Assembly: GCA_049316985.1 (NCBI GenBank)
Contig: JBMOJB010000002.1
Coordinates: 15,553-79,552, forward strand
Reading direction: 5' to 3'
Length of the DNA: 64,000 nucleotides
Source of the DNA: CANHEE01 sp049316985
Lineage (GTDB): Bacteria; Bacteroidota; Bacteroidia; Chitinophagales; Saprospiraceae
In this document: piece after piece, positions 54,497 through 63,369 of the stretch
Layout of the letters: every line of letters begins with the position of its first letter
Numbering within the stretch: position 1 is the first letter of the stretch
Made by a program: the position numbers and the translations under genes
The notes under the pieces: generated by a model
Seen by the model: only the letters and a program-made list of their open reading frames with translations
What the model was told of the DNA's origin: nothing
Database searches by the model: none

Positions 54497-54814
54497 CTAG
54501 CCTTTCAGTTTATTCAAAACATCAATATTGGTAGTGCCTGTGTTTCGGTAAATCATCATTAAAATGGCTAGACCTACTGCGACTTCTGCAGCGGCTACCG
54601 CCATAACAAAAAATACGAAAACCTGGGCATCTACTGAGTTCCACTGTCTTGAGAAAGCAACTAACAGTAGATTGACTGCATTTAGCATTAATTCTATGCA
54701 CATGAATATAATAATTGCATCACGACGATACATAACGCCAAATGCACCAATGCAAAACAGGACTACTGATAGAAATATATAGTGATCAATTGAAATACCG
54801 GGTAATAATTCCAT
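54497..54814 (-). CDS. nuoK: NADH-quinone oxidoreductase subunit K
   Basis: A 105-residue, three-helix membrane subunit. It carries the two conserved glutamates in IIIFMCIELMLNAVNLLLV and AAAEVAVGLAILMMIYR. A 133-bp spacer separates it from nuoL. Confidence 0.95.
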   Translation of the reverse strand: MELLPGISIDHYIFLSVVLFCIGAFGVMYRRDAIIIFMCIELMLNAVNLLLVAFSRQWNSVDAQVFVFFVMAVAAAEVAVGLAILMMIYRNTGTTNIDVLNKLKG

Positions 54815-54888
54815 ATTGCAGACTTATTAGATGTTTATAATACGAAGTTGCGCTGAGAAATAATATCAAACATAGGCAACCTTCCATT

Positions 54889-55395
54889 TTAATGAATTTC
54901 TTTTTTACTCAAGAATACTGCTCCCACCATAGAAGCCAAAAATAAAATAGAACTAATCTCAAACGGCAATAAGAAACCATTTTCTGAAAACAATACTTTT
55001 CCAAGATTTTCAATGCTTCCGATTTGGCTAGACTCAACTCCTCCTTCGACGCTTCCAGTAACTGATCTGGTAGCAGCTACCATTACCAGCAGAAATAATC
55101 CACCTGCAATTGCTGCAGCAACTTTGGATGTAAAAGTTGTATTGGCTTCATCTTCTTTATTGAGGTTGAGCATCATGATAACATAAAGAAACAATACCAT
55201 AATAGCCCCTGCATAAACAATAATATGCACCATACCTAAAAACTGGGCATTCAACAAAAAATAATGTCCGGCAATAGCAAAGAAAGTGACGATAAGGTAC
55301 AAAACACTGTAGACCGGATTTTTAGAAAAAACGACCATCAGTGCACTCAATATTGAGACAAAAGATAAAAAGTAAAATAAATATTGACTGATCAT
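54889..55395 (-). CDS. nuoJ: NADH-quinone oxidoreductase subunit J
   Basis: A 168-residue, five-helix membrane subunit, with the conserved NPVYSVLYLIVTFFAIAGHYFLL-type region in pieces (NPVYSVLYLIVTF; FLGMVHIIVYAGAIMVLFLYVIMM). The start is set at ATG 55393-55395 (M-I-S-Q-Y-L-F); an upstream TTG at 55434 would add 13 residues with no homology. It ends 74 bp before nuoK. Confidence 0.93.
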   Translation of the reverse strand: MISQYLFYFLSFVSILSALMVVFSKNPVYSVLYLIVTFFAIAGHYFLLNAQFLGMVHIIVYAGAIMVLFLYVIMMLNLNKEDEANTTFTSKVAAAIAGGLFLLVMVAATRSVTGSVEGGVESSQIGSIENLGKVLFSENGFLLPFEISSILFLASMVGAVFLSKKEIH

Positions 55396-55455
55396 AGTAT
55401 GCTTTGATAATTTGATTCCACAAATGAGGAACAAATGAAATTATTTACTGAAGTA

Positions 55456-56064
55456 TTAGTGTTTCCACGGATGAACGATGTCTTTTCCATCTTCATGTGT
55501 CTGATTATGGTATTTGCTTTTGTCTTTTTTGAAATCCAATACATCAATCGGTTGGCGTATGCTCACATCTATGCGATTGTCAGTAGCTTCCACCAGTTTG
55601 TCTTTTCCATAAATGAAATCATTCCTCATATCTTCTGCAGGAACAATTCTGTCCGTCAGGAATATTGCCTCTTTGGGACAGGCTTCTTCGCAAAGGCCAC
55701 AAAAAATACAGCGCAGCATGTTGATTTCATACACAGCGGCATATTTCTCTTCTCTATATTGCGTTTCTTCACCTTTCTTTCGTTCGGCAGCTTCCATAGT
55801 GATCGCTTCTGCAGGACATGCAACAGCGCATAATCCACAGGCGGTGCATCGTTCGGCACCATTTTCGTCGCGCTTCAATACATGTTGTCCCCTATAAACA
55901 GGAGCAATCGAGCGTTTTTGATCAGGAAAGCGAACAGTTGCTTCCTTTTTGAACATATGTTTAAAGGTAATCGCCATACCATTCAGAATAGCCGGTAAAT
56001 ACAGGCTTTCTGTAAATGTCATTTCGGTATTGGAAACCTGCTTGGATCTATTGGTTAATTGCAT
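55456..56064 (-). CDS. nuoI: NADH-quinone oxidoreductase subunit I
   Basis: A 202-residue 8Fe ferredoxin-type subunit. The two 4Fe-4S motifs are CTACGLCAVACPAEAI and CIFCGLCEEACPKEAI (clusters N6a and N6b). An N-terminal amphipathic stretch (AITFKHMFKKEATVRFPDQKRS) contacts the membrane arm. It lies 70 bp after nuoH and 60 bp before nuoJ. Confidence 0.96.
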   Translation of the reverse strand: MQLTNRSKQVSNTEMTFTESLYLPAILNGMAITFKHMFKKEATVRFPDQKRSIAPVYRGQHVLKRDENGAERCTACGLCAVACPAEAITMEAAERKKGEETQYREEKYAAVYEINMLRCIFCGLCEEACPKEAIFLTDRIVPAEDMRNDFIYGKDKLVEATDNRIDVSIRQPIDVLDFKKDKSKYHNQTHEDGKDIVHPWKH

Positions 56065-56134
56065 ATTAAACGGCTTTTTCTAACGTTATCGATTGAATTT
56101 TTTGACAGCGTTAAAAGTTGAACTTTAATTAATT

Positions 56135-57166
56135 TTAGTGTATTTGTCCTGTAAAATACATAAACAAACCTGTTGCTACAATATTCAGTATCGATATCGG
56201 CAACAATATTTTCCAGCCCAGCGTCATTAACTGGTCGTAGCGGAAACGAGGTAATGTCCAGCGCACCCACATGAATAAGAAAATGAAAAATAATATCTTT
56301 CCAAAGAAAAACAAGAATTGAATCAGACTCAAGATCCAGTTTTGTCCCACCAAATCAGTAAAAAAAGAGGCAAAAGGTAGATTGTAACCACCCCAGAATA
56401 ATGAAGCCATAATTGCTCCTGAATTGAACATGTTTACATATTCAGAAAACAAATAGAATCCCAATTTCATAGATGAAAACTCGGTATGGTATCCACCAAC
56501 CAATTCTGTTTCACACTCGGGAAGGTCAAAAGGCGCGCGATTCGTTTCTGCGAAAGCACAAATGAGGAAAATAAGGAATGCGAGGGGTTGTAGAAAAACA
56601 TTCCAATAGCCCAATGACTGCATTTCAACAATTTTTCCCAACGACATAGTACCGGTAAGCATCACTATTGAAATCAAGGACAATCCCATTGCAATTTCAT
56701 AGCTGATCATTTGTGAGCTTGCTCGTAATGCTCCCAACAATGAATATTTATTGTTTGATGCCCAGCCACCGATCATGATACCATAAACTCCTATTGAAAC
56801 CACGCCAAATACATATAAAACACCAATATTAATATCAGTTATTTGCAACGGAATTCCATTAACAGGACTAGCCCAAGGAACTACTACAGCCGTCATCAGC
56901 GCAGTGGTCATCGCAATACTGGGTCCGAGTACAAAAAGAAATTTATTAGAAGAAGCTGGAACAAAATCCTCTTTCATAAACATTTTCACTCCATCGGCGA
57001 TGGGTTGTAATAGTCCGAAAGGACCTGCTCGGTCTGGACCGACTCTGTCCTGCATGAAAGCAGCTACCTTGCGTTCTCCATAGGTTGCATATGCCGCAAC
57101 ACCTAGTGAAATGGCAAAAACAGCAATTACCAAGATGATTTTAATAAATAAAAAGGATGAAAGCAT
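56135..57166 (-). CDS. nuoH: NADH-quinone oxidoreductase subunit H
   Basis: A 343-residue membrane subunit with eight helices that forms the quinone-binding channel with NuoB and NuoD. Landmarks: ERKVAAFMQDRVGPDRAGP, LQPIADGVKMFMKEDFVP, GGWASNNKYSLLGALRAS, and FAETNRAPFDLPECETELVGG in two blocks. Complete. Confidence 0.96.
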   Translation of the reverse strand: MLSSFLFIKIILVIAVFAISLGVAAYATYGERKVAAFMQDRVGPDRAGPFGLLQPIADGVKMFMKEDFVPASSNKFLFVLGPSIAMTTALMTAVVVPWASPVNGIPLQITDINIGVLYVFGVVSIGVYGIMIGGWASNNKYSLLGALRASSQMISYEIAMGLSLISIVMLTGTMSLGKIVEMQSLGYWNVFLQPLAFLIFLICAFAETNRAPFDLPECETELVGGYHTEFSSMKLGFYLFSEYVNMFNSGAIMASLFWGGYNLPFASFFTDLVGQNWILSLIQFLFFFGKILFFIFLFMWVRWTLPRFRYDQLMTLGWKILLPISILNIVATGLFMYFTGQIH

Positions 57167-57229
57167 GTCTTATTTCTCTTTAACTTTTGTGAAAAATAAC
57201 AAAAGTCTTTGTTATTACTTAATTTCGGA

Positions 57230-58258
57230 TCAAACATTATTAGGATTCAGAAATCCGTCGCCCAATTCCTGGCGTTTTCCAACTTCCAGAAACTTTTGTG
57301 CCAGCTGGGTTTCAAATTTTACTTCTTGCAAATAATGATTCGCCCCGATCACACTATCCCGTTGTACTTTGGAAGGGCCTTCAATTACCCAATCACTTGT
57401 TTTTTTATGATCAAAACGGCAAGAATTGCATACCCAAGCGGTAGAGCCATCTTCATTTTTGATGATTTCACCGTATTCATCTTTTCTTCCGGTTACGCGC
57501 AACACTTCTTCTCCTTTGTACCAAAGCCTAACTTTTCCATTACAGCTCGGACAATCGCGATGTGCATCGACAGGTTTGGTAAACCAAACTCTGCTTTTGA
57601 ATCGGAAAGTTTTATCTGTTAAAGCGCCGACAGGACATACATCTATCATGTTACCCGACATTTCATTATCAATAACATTCTCAATATAAGTGGAAATCTC
57701 ACCAACATCTCCGCGATTCATAACTCCATGTACCCGTGTTGGTGTTAATTGCTCGGCCACTTTGACACAGCGGTAGCATAAGATACAACGCGTCATGTGC
57801 AACTGAATCTTGTCTCCAATATCAATTTTCTCAAATTCACGTCTTGGAAACTCATAACGAGTCCCCGCTTTTCCATGCTGGTAGCCAAGGTCTTGCAGGT
57901 GGCATTCGCCAGCTTGGTCACAAACCGGACAATCCAAAGGATGATTGGCCAACAGAAATTCTACAACACCAGCTCTTGTTTCCAGGATTTCGGGCGAAGT
58001 AATATTTCTGACTACCATTCCATCCATGACCGTAGTCCTGCAGCTTGCAACTGGTTTGGGCATCGGTCTTGGATCTTTTTCAGAACCTTGTTCTACTTTC
58101 ACGATACAAGTGCGACAATAGCCACCACTAGTTTTCAGTGAAGAGTAATAACACATGGCGGGAGGAACAATATCTCCACCGATCATTCTGGCTGCGTTCA
58201 ATATGGTCGTCCCATCAGGAACTTCAATCGTTATATCATCTATGGTTACTCTTGCCAT
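57230..58258 (-). CDS. nuoG: Short NuoG-type iron-sulfur subunit
   Basis: A 342-residue subunit with only the N-terminal Fe-S part of NuoG. It has the 2Fe-2S cluster (CYYSSLKTSGGYCRTC ... ASCRTTV), the Cys3His site (HPLDCPVCDQAGECHLQ), and a 4Fe-4S set (CILCYRCVKV ... CPVGALTDK), followed by a second Cys pair region (CPSCNGKVRLWY ... VCNSCRFDH). The ~500-residue molybdopterin-fold domain of E. coli NuoG is absent; the next gene begins 63 bp after the stop with no remnant. Short NuoG is known in Bacteroidota, so it is not a pseudogene. Confidence 0.9.
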   Translation of the reverse strand: MARVTIDDITIEVPDGTTILNAARMIGGDIVPPAMCYYSSLKTSGGYCRTCIVKVEQGSEKDPRPMPKPVASCRTTVMDGMVVRNITSPEILETRAGVVEFLLANHPLDCPVCDQAGECHLQDLGYQHGKAGTRYEFPRREFEKIDIGDKIQLHMTRCILCYRCVKVAEQLTPTRVHGVMNRGDVGEISTYIENVIDNEMSGNMIDVCPVGALTDKTFRFKSRVWFTKPVDAHRDCPSCNGKVRLWYKGEEVLRVTGRKDEYGEIIKNEDGSTAWVCNSCRFDHKKTSDWVIEGPSKVQRDSVIGANHYLQEVKFETQLAQKFLEVGKRQELGDGFLNPNNV

Positions 58259-58319
58259 ATATTTTGTTGCTTTATGCTGTATTTAATTGCAGTTGAAAAC
58301 TATATTAGTATGCTGCAAA

Positions 58320-59663
58320 TCAGGCTTCCGCCAGGTTATTCAATCTATAGTAATGTTTGACATCTCTGATTTGCTGTGGATTGCGAACATACTCTTCGAA
58401 ATCAGCTCTGAAATGTCTAATTGCACTTGCAACCGGCCAGGCAGCTGCATCTCCCAAAGGACAAATGGTTTTCCCTTCGATATTTTTCTGAAGATCCCAT
58501 AGTAGATCTACATCTTGCAGAGTACCTCTTCCGGTTAATATTTTGTGAAGAATTTTTTCCATCCATCCGGTTCCTTCACGACAAGGACTGCATTGTCCGC
58601 AGCTTTCGTGGTGGTAGAAACGGGTAAAAGTATAGAGGTTCTTTACGATGCTTGTATCTTCGTCCATTGCAATGAATCCACCAGATCCCAACATTGTTCC
58701 CGATTCAAAACCGCCTTCTGCAAGGCTTTCATAGCTCATTAATCTCTTTTCACCAGTGATGGTATGTGTAATCAAGTGAGCGGGTAGGATTGGTACCGAT
58801 GATCCTCCTGCCACTACAGCTTTAAGTTTTTTTCCATTGCGGATACCCCCACAATATTCATCGCTGTAAATAAATTCTTCAACAGGAAGACCTAGCTCTA
58901 TTTCATAGACGCCTGGTTTATTGAGGTGACCGCTGGCGGATATTAATTTTGTACCCGTCGATCTGCCAATTCCAATTGCGGCATAAGTATCTCCACCGTC
59001 ATTGATGATAGGCACAACAGCCATAATTGTTTCAACATTGTTGACTACAGTTGGTCTACCCCAAAGGCCGGCAATTGCCGGAAACGGTGGTTTTATCCGT
59101 GGATTCCCTCTTTTACCTTCCAGGCTTTCCAATAAAGCAGTTTCTTCTCCACAAATATAAGCTCCGGCACCAATCTGCATGTACACATCGAGGTCATATC
59201 CTAATCCTTGAATGTTTTTTCCCAACCAACCCGCTGCATACGCTTCTTTAATGGCTTTTTCCATTATTTTATAGACAAAAGCGTATTCTCCGCGAATATA
59301 AATATAGGAAGTATGTGCACCTAAAGCGATAGAGGAAGTAATCATCCCTTCAATCAATAAATGCGGTAATTTTTCCATTAAATAACGGTCTTTGAAGGTA
59401 CCCGGCTCACTTTCATCGGCATTGCAAACCAAATGACGTGGAACGCCTTCCGGTTTCGCCAGGAAAGACCATTTCATACCTGTAGGGAATCCTGCACCGC
59501 CCCGACCACGAAGACCTGATTTTTTGACTTCCTCTACCATTGCTTCCGGAGTCATTTCTTTCAGTGCTTTTTCTACACTTTTGTAGCCACCCTCCCGACG
59601 ATATACTTCATAGGTCTCGATGCCCGGTATGTTTACTTTTTCTAAAAGGAGTATTTTACTCAT
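58320..59663 (-). CDS. nuoF: NADH-quinone oxidoreductase subunit F
   Basis: A 447-residue flavoprotein that takes hydride from NADH. NADH/FMN motifs: GLRGRGGAGFPTGMKW, CNADESEPGTFKDR, GAGAYICGEETALLESLEGK; the 4Fe-4S N3 motif is CGQCSPCREGTGWM, with the fourth Cys in TICPLGDAAAW. Complete. It lies 46 bp after nuoE. Confidence 0.97.
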   Translation of the reverse strand: MSKILLLEKVNIPGIETYEVYRREGGYKSVEKALKEMTPEAMVEEVKKSGLRGRGGAGFPTGMKWSFLAKPEGVPRHLVCNADESEPGTFKDRYLMEKLPHLLIEGMITSSIALGAHTSYIYIRGEYAFVYKIMEKAIKEAYAAGWLGKNIQGLGYDLDVYMQIGAGAYICGEETALLESLEGKRGNPRIKPPFPAIAGLWGRPTVVNNVETIMAVVPIINDGGDTYAAIGIGRSTGTKLISASGHLNKPGVYEIELGLPVEEFIYSDEYCGGIRNGKKLKAVVAGGSSVPILPAHLITHTITGEKRLMSYESLAEGGFESGTMLGSGGFIAMDEDTSIVKNLYTFTRFYHHESCGQCSPCREGTGWMEKILHKILTGRGTLQDVDLLWDLQKNIEGKTICPLGDAAAWPVASAIRHFRADFEEYVRNPQQIRDVKHYYRLNNLAEA

Positions 59664-59709
59664 AAGTTTGTTTACTTCTGCTATTCAAAAATTCAGTTCA
59701 AATGCTGAA

Positions 59710-60240
59710 TTATAGTAAATATTTACTGTTAGTGTTTGCGAATTCGACTTTGAACTGCTCGATGAGCGCATCTACTTTTTCAATAGTCAGGTGTTCGTGG
59801 TATTTTTCACCCACTTGCAGCATGGGAGCATATCCACAAGCTCCAAGACATTCCACTGTTTTCAGTGAAAATTTTCCATCGGGAGTCGTCTCGCCATCTT
59901 TAATTCCCAGTCTCCGTTCAATGTGACGAACGATATCTTCTGCACCGGTCAGCCAACATGAACTTGTGCGGCAAACCTCAATAAGACAATTTCCACGTTT
60001 TTTCAAGTTGAACATTGAATAGAATGAAGCGACCTCATATGCTTCGATGGGTAGAATACCCAAAATTGACGCAACATAGTCCATAGTTTCAGCACTAAGC
60101 CAGCCATCATTTTCATCCTGCGCTAAATGCAACAATGGTATCAAAGCAGATTTCTTTTTGTCAGCGGGATAGCGAGCAATAATCTCTTCTGCTTTTGCCA
60201 TTGTCTCCGCGCTGAATTCTATATTTTTTGTATCAGTCAT
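59710..60240 (-). CDS. nuoE: NADH-quinone oxidoreductase subunit E
   Basis: A 176-residue thioredoxin-fold 2Fe-2S subunit. The cluster cysteines are in VCRTSSCWL and ECLGACGYAP. The N-terminal helical domain includes LLHLAQDENDGWLS and FYSMFNLKKRGN. Its ATG is separated by only one base from the stop codon of the HEPN gene upstream, so it is translationally close to the toxin pair. Confidence 0.95.
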   Translation of the reverse strand: MTDTKNIEFSAETMAKAEEIIARYPADKKKSALIPLLHLAQDENDGWLSAETMDYVASILGILPIEAYEVASFYSMFNLKKRGNCLIEVCRTSSCWLTGAEDIVRHIERRLGIKDGETTPDGKFSLKTVECLGACGYAPMLQVGEKYHEHLTIEKVDALIEQFKVEFANTNSKYLL

Positions 60241-60241
60241 A

Positions 60242-60586
60242 TTAAATTAATATATCTTCTATTAAGCTCTTTATTATTGGAATTTCTTTTTCAATAATTT
60301 CCCAAACGATATCCGCATTAATTCCAAAATAATCATGTGCAATCATATTTCTAAAGGATTGTACTCTTTGCCAAGGAATTTTGTTCAATTTCAATTTTAT
60401 TTCTCCTGGTAAACGACCCACTAGTTCCCCGATTACAATAAAGTTCATGAGAACTGCATCAAAAGTCTTTTTATCTTTATAGAAAGAAGCTGCATCTTCA
60501 TACTCAGAAGTAAAATTTATTATGCTATCTATTGAATCTAAAATTCCAAAAAAATTTGCACGATCTTTATCAGATAAATATTGCAT
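60242..60586 (-). CDS. HepT-like HEPN toxin (DUF86)
   Basis: A 114-residue all-helical HEPN domain protein, the HepT (DUF86) type of putative RNase toxin. The catalytic and modification motif R-x4-H-x-Y is complete as RNMIAHDYFG (about residues 79-88). In characterised systems the cognate MntA antitoxin attaches AMP to the tyrosine and silences the enzyme. Its start overlaps the MNT gene by 17 bp, the usual antitoxin-first order. It sits between nuoD and nuoE on the same strand and ends one base before the nuoE ATG. DUF86 genes are normally in mobile or defence-rich regions, not complex I operons. Confidence 0.85.
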   Translation of the reverse strand: MQYLSDKDRANFFGILDSIDSIINFTSEYEDAASFYKDKKTFDAVLMNFIVIGELVGRLPGEIKLKLNKIPWQRVQSFRNMIAHDYFGINADIVWEIIEKEIPIIKSLIEDILI

Positions 60587-60869
60587 CTTTTAGAATTAAA
60601 TCTTTGTAATAAGGTTTTAAATACTTAGCGGAAGCAATATCAACCTGCTTATTGAATGCGTTCTCTAAGAAAGCACGAAGTTTTTCATTCGTATCAAATA
60701 ATTGGCTCGTGTCCGGTTCGAATTCAACTAGTATATCTATATCGCTCTCATTATTTTGTTGATTCTTTGAAAAAGAGCCAAATAAAGCAATTGTAGAAAG
60801 ATGAAATTCCGACTTTATAAATTGCTTATTTTTTTTTAAAAAATCTATTATTTCCAATTGAGTTATCAC
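60570..60869 (-). CDS. MntA-like minimal nucleotidyltransferase antitoxin
   Basis: A 99-residue minimal nucleotidyltransferase (MNT, pol-beta superfamily). The active-site motif G-S-x(n)-D-x-D is ALFGSFSKNQ...ESDIDILVEFEP (about 28-50), with a third acidic residue in VDIAS (about 77). It should be the AMPylating antitoxin of the HEPN protein whose gene overlaps it. The start appears to be a GTG (60867-60869), 11 bp after the nuoD stop; there is no in-frame ATG before the conserved part. Very A+T-rich compared with the flanking nuo genes. Confidence 0.82.
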   Translation of the reverse strand: MITQLEIIDFLKKNKQFIKSEFHLSTIALFGSFSKNQQNNESDIDILVEFEPDTSQLFDTNEKLRAFLENAFNKQVDIASAKYLKPYYKDLILKDAIFI

Positions 60870-60880
60870 TACATAAGTTT

Positions 60881-62089
60881 TTAAGCATCCAACTCACCCG
60901 CGATCACGTTCAACGAGCTTAACGTCAAAATCGCATCAGAAATCATGCTTCCACGGATCATTTCCGGATATGCTTGATAATAAATGAAGCAAGGTCTTCT
61001 TATATGCATGCGGTAAGGAGTTCTTCCACCATCTGAAATCAAATAATAACCCAGTTCTCCATTTCCAGCTTCTACAGCATGATATACTTCACCTTTAGGC
61101 ACATCTTGCTCGCCCATTACAATTTTAAAGTGATAGATTAATGCTTCCATTTTGCTGTATACATCTTCTTTATTAGGCAGATAAAAATCCGGAACATTCG
61201 CATGAAACTCGCCATCTGGCATTTTGGCAATCGCTTGCTCAATAATGCGTAAGGACTGCCACATTTCTTCCAGGCGTACCATGAAGCGATCATAAGTATC
61301 TCCTACTTTTCCAATCGGAATGTCAAAATCAAAATCTTCATAGCTAGAGTAGGGTTGAGCGACGCGAACATCATAATCGATTCCTGCTGCACGTAGATTT
61401 GGTCCTGTGAATCCGTATTCCAAAGCACGTTCGCCAGAAATAGGGCCTACGCCCACTGTTCTGTCCATGAAAATTCGATTGCGGCATAGCAATTTTTCGA
61501 ATTCTTTCAAAGCCTTGGGGAATTCCTTCAAAAACGCATTGATTCTTTTCCAACATGTTTCTGAGAAGTCTCTTTCCATACCTCCGATTCGTCCGATATT
61601 TGTAGTCAAACGAGCTCCACACACTTCCTCAAAAATATCATAAATTTTTTCTCTCCATTGGAACATATAGGTAAAGCCAGTTAATGCACCACTATCGACA
61701 CCGATTACGGCATCGCATACAATGTGGTCGCTGATTCTGGCAAATTCCATAATGATTACCCTAAGGTATTCAGCACGTTTGGGAAGTTGGCAATTGATCA
61801 GTTTTTCAACAGTCATGTGCCAGCCCATGTTATTGATAGGAGAGGAACAGTAGTTTAATCTGTCGGTTAAAGTAACTATTTGCTGATATGGTCGGTGTTC
61901 TGCAATTTTTTCAAATGCCCGGTGTATGTAACCGATCATTTGGTCAGAAGAATCTACGATAATTTCGCCATCCATTTTCAACACATTTTGGAAGATTCCG
62001 TGTGTTGCGGGGTGAGTAGGACCAAGGTTCAGATAGTTGTATTGTTTTTCTTCCGGTTGGGCTGAGTTTGCTGATTTTATATCTGTCAT
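60881..62089 (-). CDS. nuoD: NADH-quinone oxidoreductase subunit D
   Basis: A 402-residue 49-kDa-type subunit, separate from NuoC. It has LGPTHPATHGIFQNVLKMDGE (shorter pieces of the quinone-site loop), IGYIHRAFEKIAEHRPYQQ, RIGGMERDFSETCW, TGPNLRAAGIDYDVR, and the C-terminal MISDAILTLSSLNVIAGELDA. A 155-bp gap with a possible internal promoter (62149-62156) precedes it; its stop is 11 bp from the MNT gene. Confidence 0.97.
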   Translation of the reverse strand: MTDIKSANSAQPEEKQYNYLNLGPTHPATHGIFQNVLKMDGEIIVDSSDQMIGYIHRAFEKIAEHRPYQQIVTLTDRLNYCSSPINNMGWHMTVEKLINCQLPKRAEYLRVIIMEFARISDHIVCDAVIGVDSGALTGFTYMFQWREKIYDIFEEVCGARLTTNIGRIGGMERDFSETCWKRINAFLKEFPKALKEFEKLLCRNRIFMDRTVGVGPISGERALEYGFTGPNLRAAGIDYDVRVAQPYSSYEDFDFDIPIGKVGDTYDRFMVRLEEMWQSLRIIEQAIAKMPDGEFHANVPDFYLPNKEDVYSKMEALIYHFKIVMGEQDVPKGEVYHAVEAGNGELGYYLISDGGRTPYRMHIRRPCFIYYQAYPEMIRGSMISDAILTLSSLNVIAGELDA

Positions 62090-62148
62090 ATCGCTTTAAA
62101 AGTGCAACTGAGAAAGTGAATAATTTGGCACTACATTTTATTTGTTGG

Positions 62149-62156
62149 CAAAGTTA
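62149..62156 (-). promoter_or_regulatory. Candidate internal nuo promoter before nuoD
   Basis: On the minus strand TAACTTTG, a TAnnTTTG match about 60 bp before the nuoD start, in the longest spacer of the operon (62090-62244). No clear TTG at -33. If real it would drive nuoD, the toxin pair and nuoE-N independently of nuoA-C. Confidence 0.4.
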
Positions 62157-62244
62157 TTTTTTCGAGTTGCGACATTGAATATTTTATATTATTTGCTTTT
62201 CAGTATAATATTAGAATTTAATAGCATCATTCAAAAGCTAGATA

Positions 62245-62742
62245 CTATCTTCCAAAGTATTTATCCTCTTTATCTTCACGCCAGGCATCTTCTAAAGGAT
62301 ATTCTCGGCGCATCGGAAAGTAGTTCATTTCTTCCATATTTAATATCCTTCTTAAATCAGGGTGCCCGACAAAGTTAAAGCCATAGAAATCGTATTCCTG
62401 ACGTTCTTGCCAATTGGCAGCGGGCCAGATATCACTTACAGTCGGCACATTTAGATCTTCCTTTGACATGAATGTACGAACCCGGATTCGCCAGTTTTTT
62501 GGCATATTATGTAACTGGTACATGAGTGCGAATTCTGCCCCTTTGTTTTCAGGAGAGTGGATGCCGCACATGGTTGTCAGAAAGTGAAAATTAAATTCGG
62601 GGTCTTCTTTAAGCATTTTTAGTGCCTCATGTATTTTTTCTTTACGAATCACATACACCGGAAAATCATAATGCTGTTCGACTGCTACTACTGCATCGCC
62701 CAACTTACTTTGAATGCTTTCTTTTATTTCTGTGGTAATCAT
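62245..62742 (-). CDS. nuoC: NADH-quinone oxidoreductase subunit C
   Basis: A 165-residue 30-kDa-type subunit, unfused to NuoD. The signature is VSDIWPAANWQEREYDFYG-like (seen as TVSDIWPAANWQERQEYDFY, then HPDLRRILNMEE and YPLEDAWRED). It lies 15 bp after nuoB. Confidence 0.95.
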   Translation of the reverse strand: MITTEIKESIQSKLGDAVVAVEQHYDFPVYVIRKEKIHEALKMLKEDPEFNFHFLTTMCGIHSPENKGAEFALMYQLHNMPKNWRIRVRTFMSKEDLNVPTVSDIWPAANWQERQEYDFYGFNFVGHPDLRRILNMEEMNYFPMRREYPLEDAWREDKEDKYFGR

Positions 62743-62757
62743 ATATTTTTTGGTTTG

Positions 62758-63303
62758 TTACTCGATTCCGTATTGTTCGAGTCTTTTCATATACCGCTCA
62801 GATTGTCTGTAATCGCGGCGTTCCGTTCTAGCCATTTCCTGAACCTGCATCAAGGCATCTATTAATTGTTCCGGACGTGGAGGGCATCCCGGGACGTAAA
62901 CGTCTACCGGTATCACTCTGTCGATTCCCTGCAATACACTATATGTATCAAAAATCCCTCCGCTTGAAGCACAAGCTCCCATGGAAATTACCCATTTGGG
63001 TTCAGCCATTTGCTCGTAAACTTGACGCAATATCGGTGCTAATTTTTTCGAAATAGTACCTGCTACAATAAGCAAGTCCGCTTGACGAGGTGAGAAACTG
63101 ATTCTTTCTGAACCAAATCGAGCCAGGTCATAGTTGGATCCCATTGTGGCCATAAATTCAATTCCGCAACATGAGGTCGCAAAGGGCAAAGGCCATAAGG
63201 AATTAGCTCTTCCTAATCCTACAACAGTATCCAGCGTAGTGGCGAAAAAACCCTGCCCTTCATAGCCAGGGGGTGTATTCTTTGGGTCTATATTAACAGC
63301 CAT
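62758..63303 (-). CDS. nuoB: NADH-quinone oxidoreductase subunit B
   Basis: A 181-residue 20-kDa-type subunit carrying cluster N2. The four ligands are in ATSCCGIEFMAT, ISMGACASSGG, and VPGCPPRPEQL. Other landmarks: RQADLLIVAGTISKKLAP. Complete; 66 bp after nuoA. Confidence 0.97.
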   Translation of the reverse strand: MAVNIDPKNTPPGYEGQGFFATTLDTVVGLGRANSLWPLPFATSCCGIEFMATMGSNYDLARFGSERISFSPRQADLLIVAGTISKKLAPILRQVYEQMAEPKWVISMGACASSGGIFDTYSVLQGIDRVIPVDVYVPGCPPRPEQLIDALMQVQEMARTERRDYRQSERYMKRLEQYGIE

Positions 63304-63369
63304 TTAAGTTTATTTTAGTAGTAGTCTATTATTTGCAATAAGAATCTTTCCATAATTGAATAAGCAGAA

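Noticed and set aside
57167..58258. Short nuoG as a frameshifted pseudogene
   Set aside because: No remnant of the missing domain in the 63-bp spacer, Fe-S motifs intact, and short forms are known in the phylum.
60242..60869. HEPN/MNT ORFs as mis-called noncoding spacer
   Set aside because: Both have complete family motifs, proper lengths and the typical overlap, so they are real genes.
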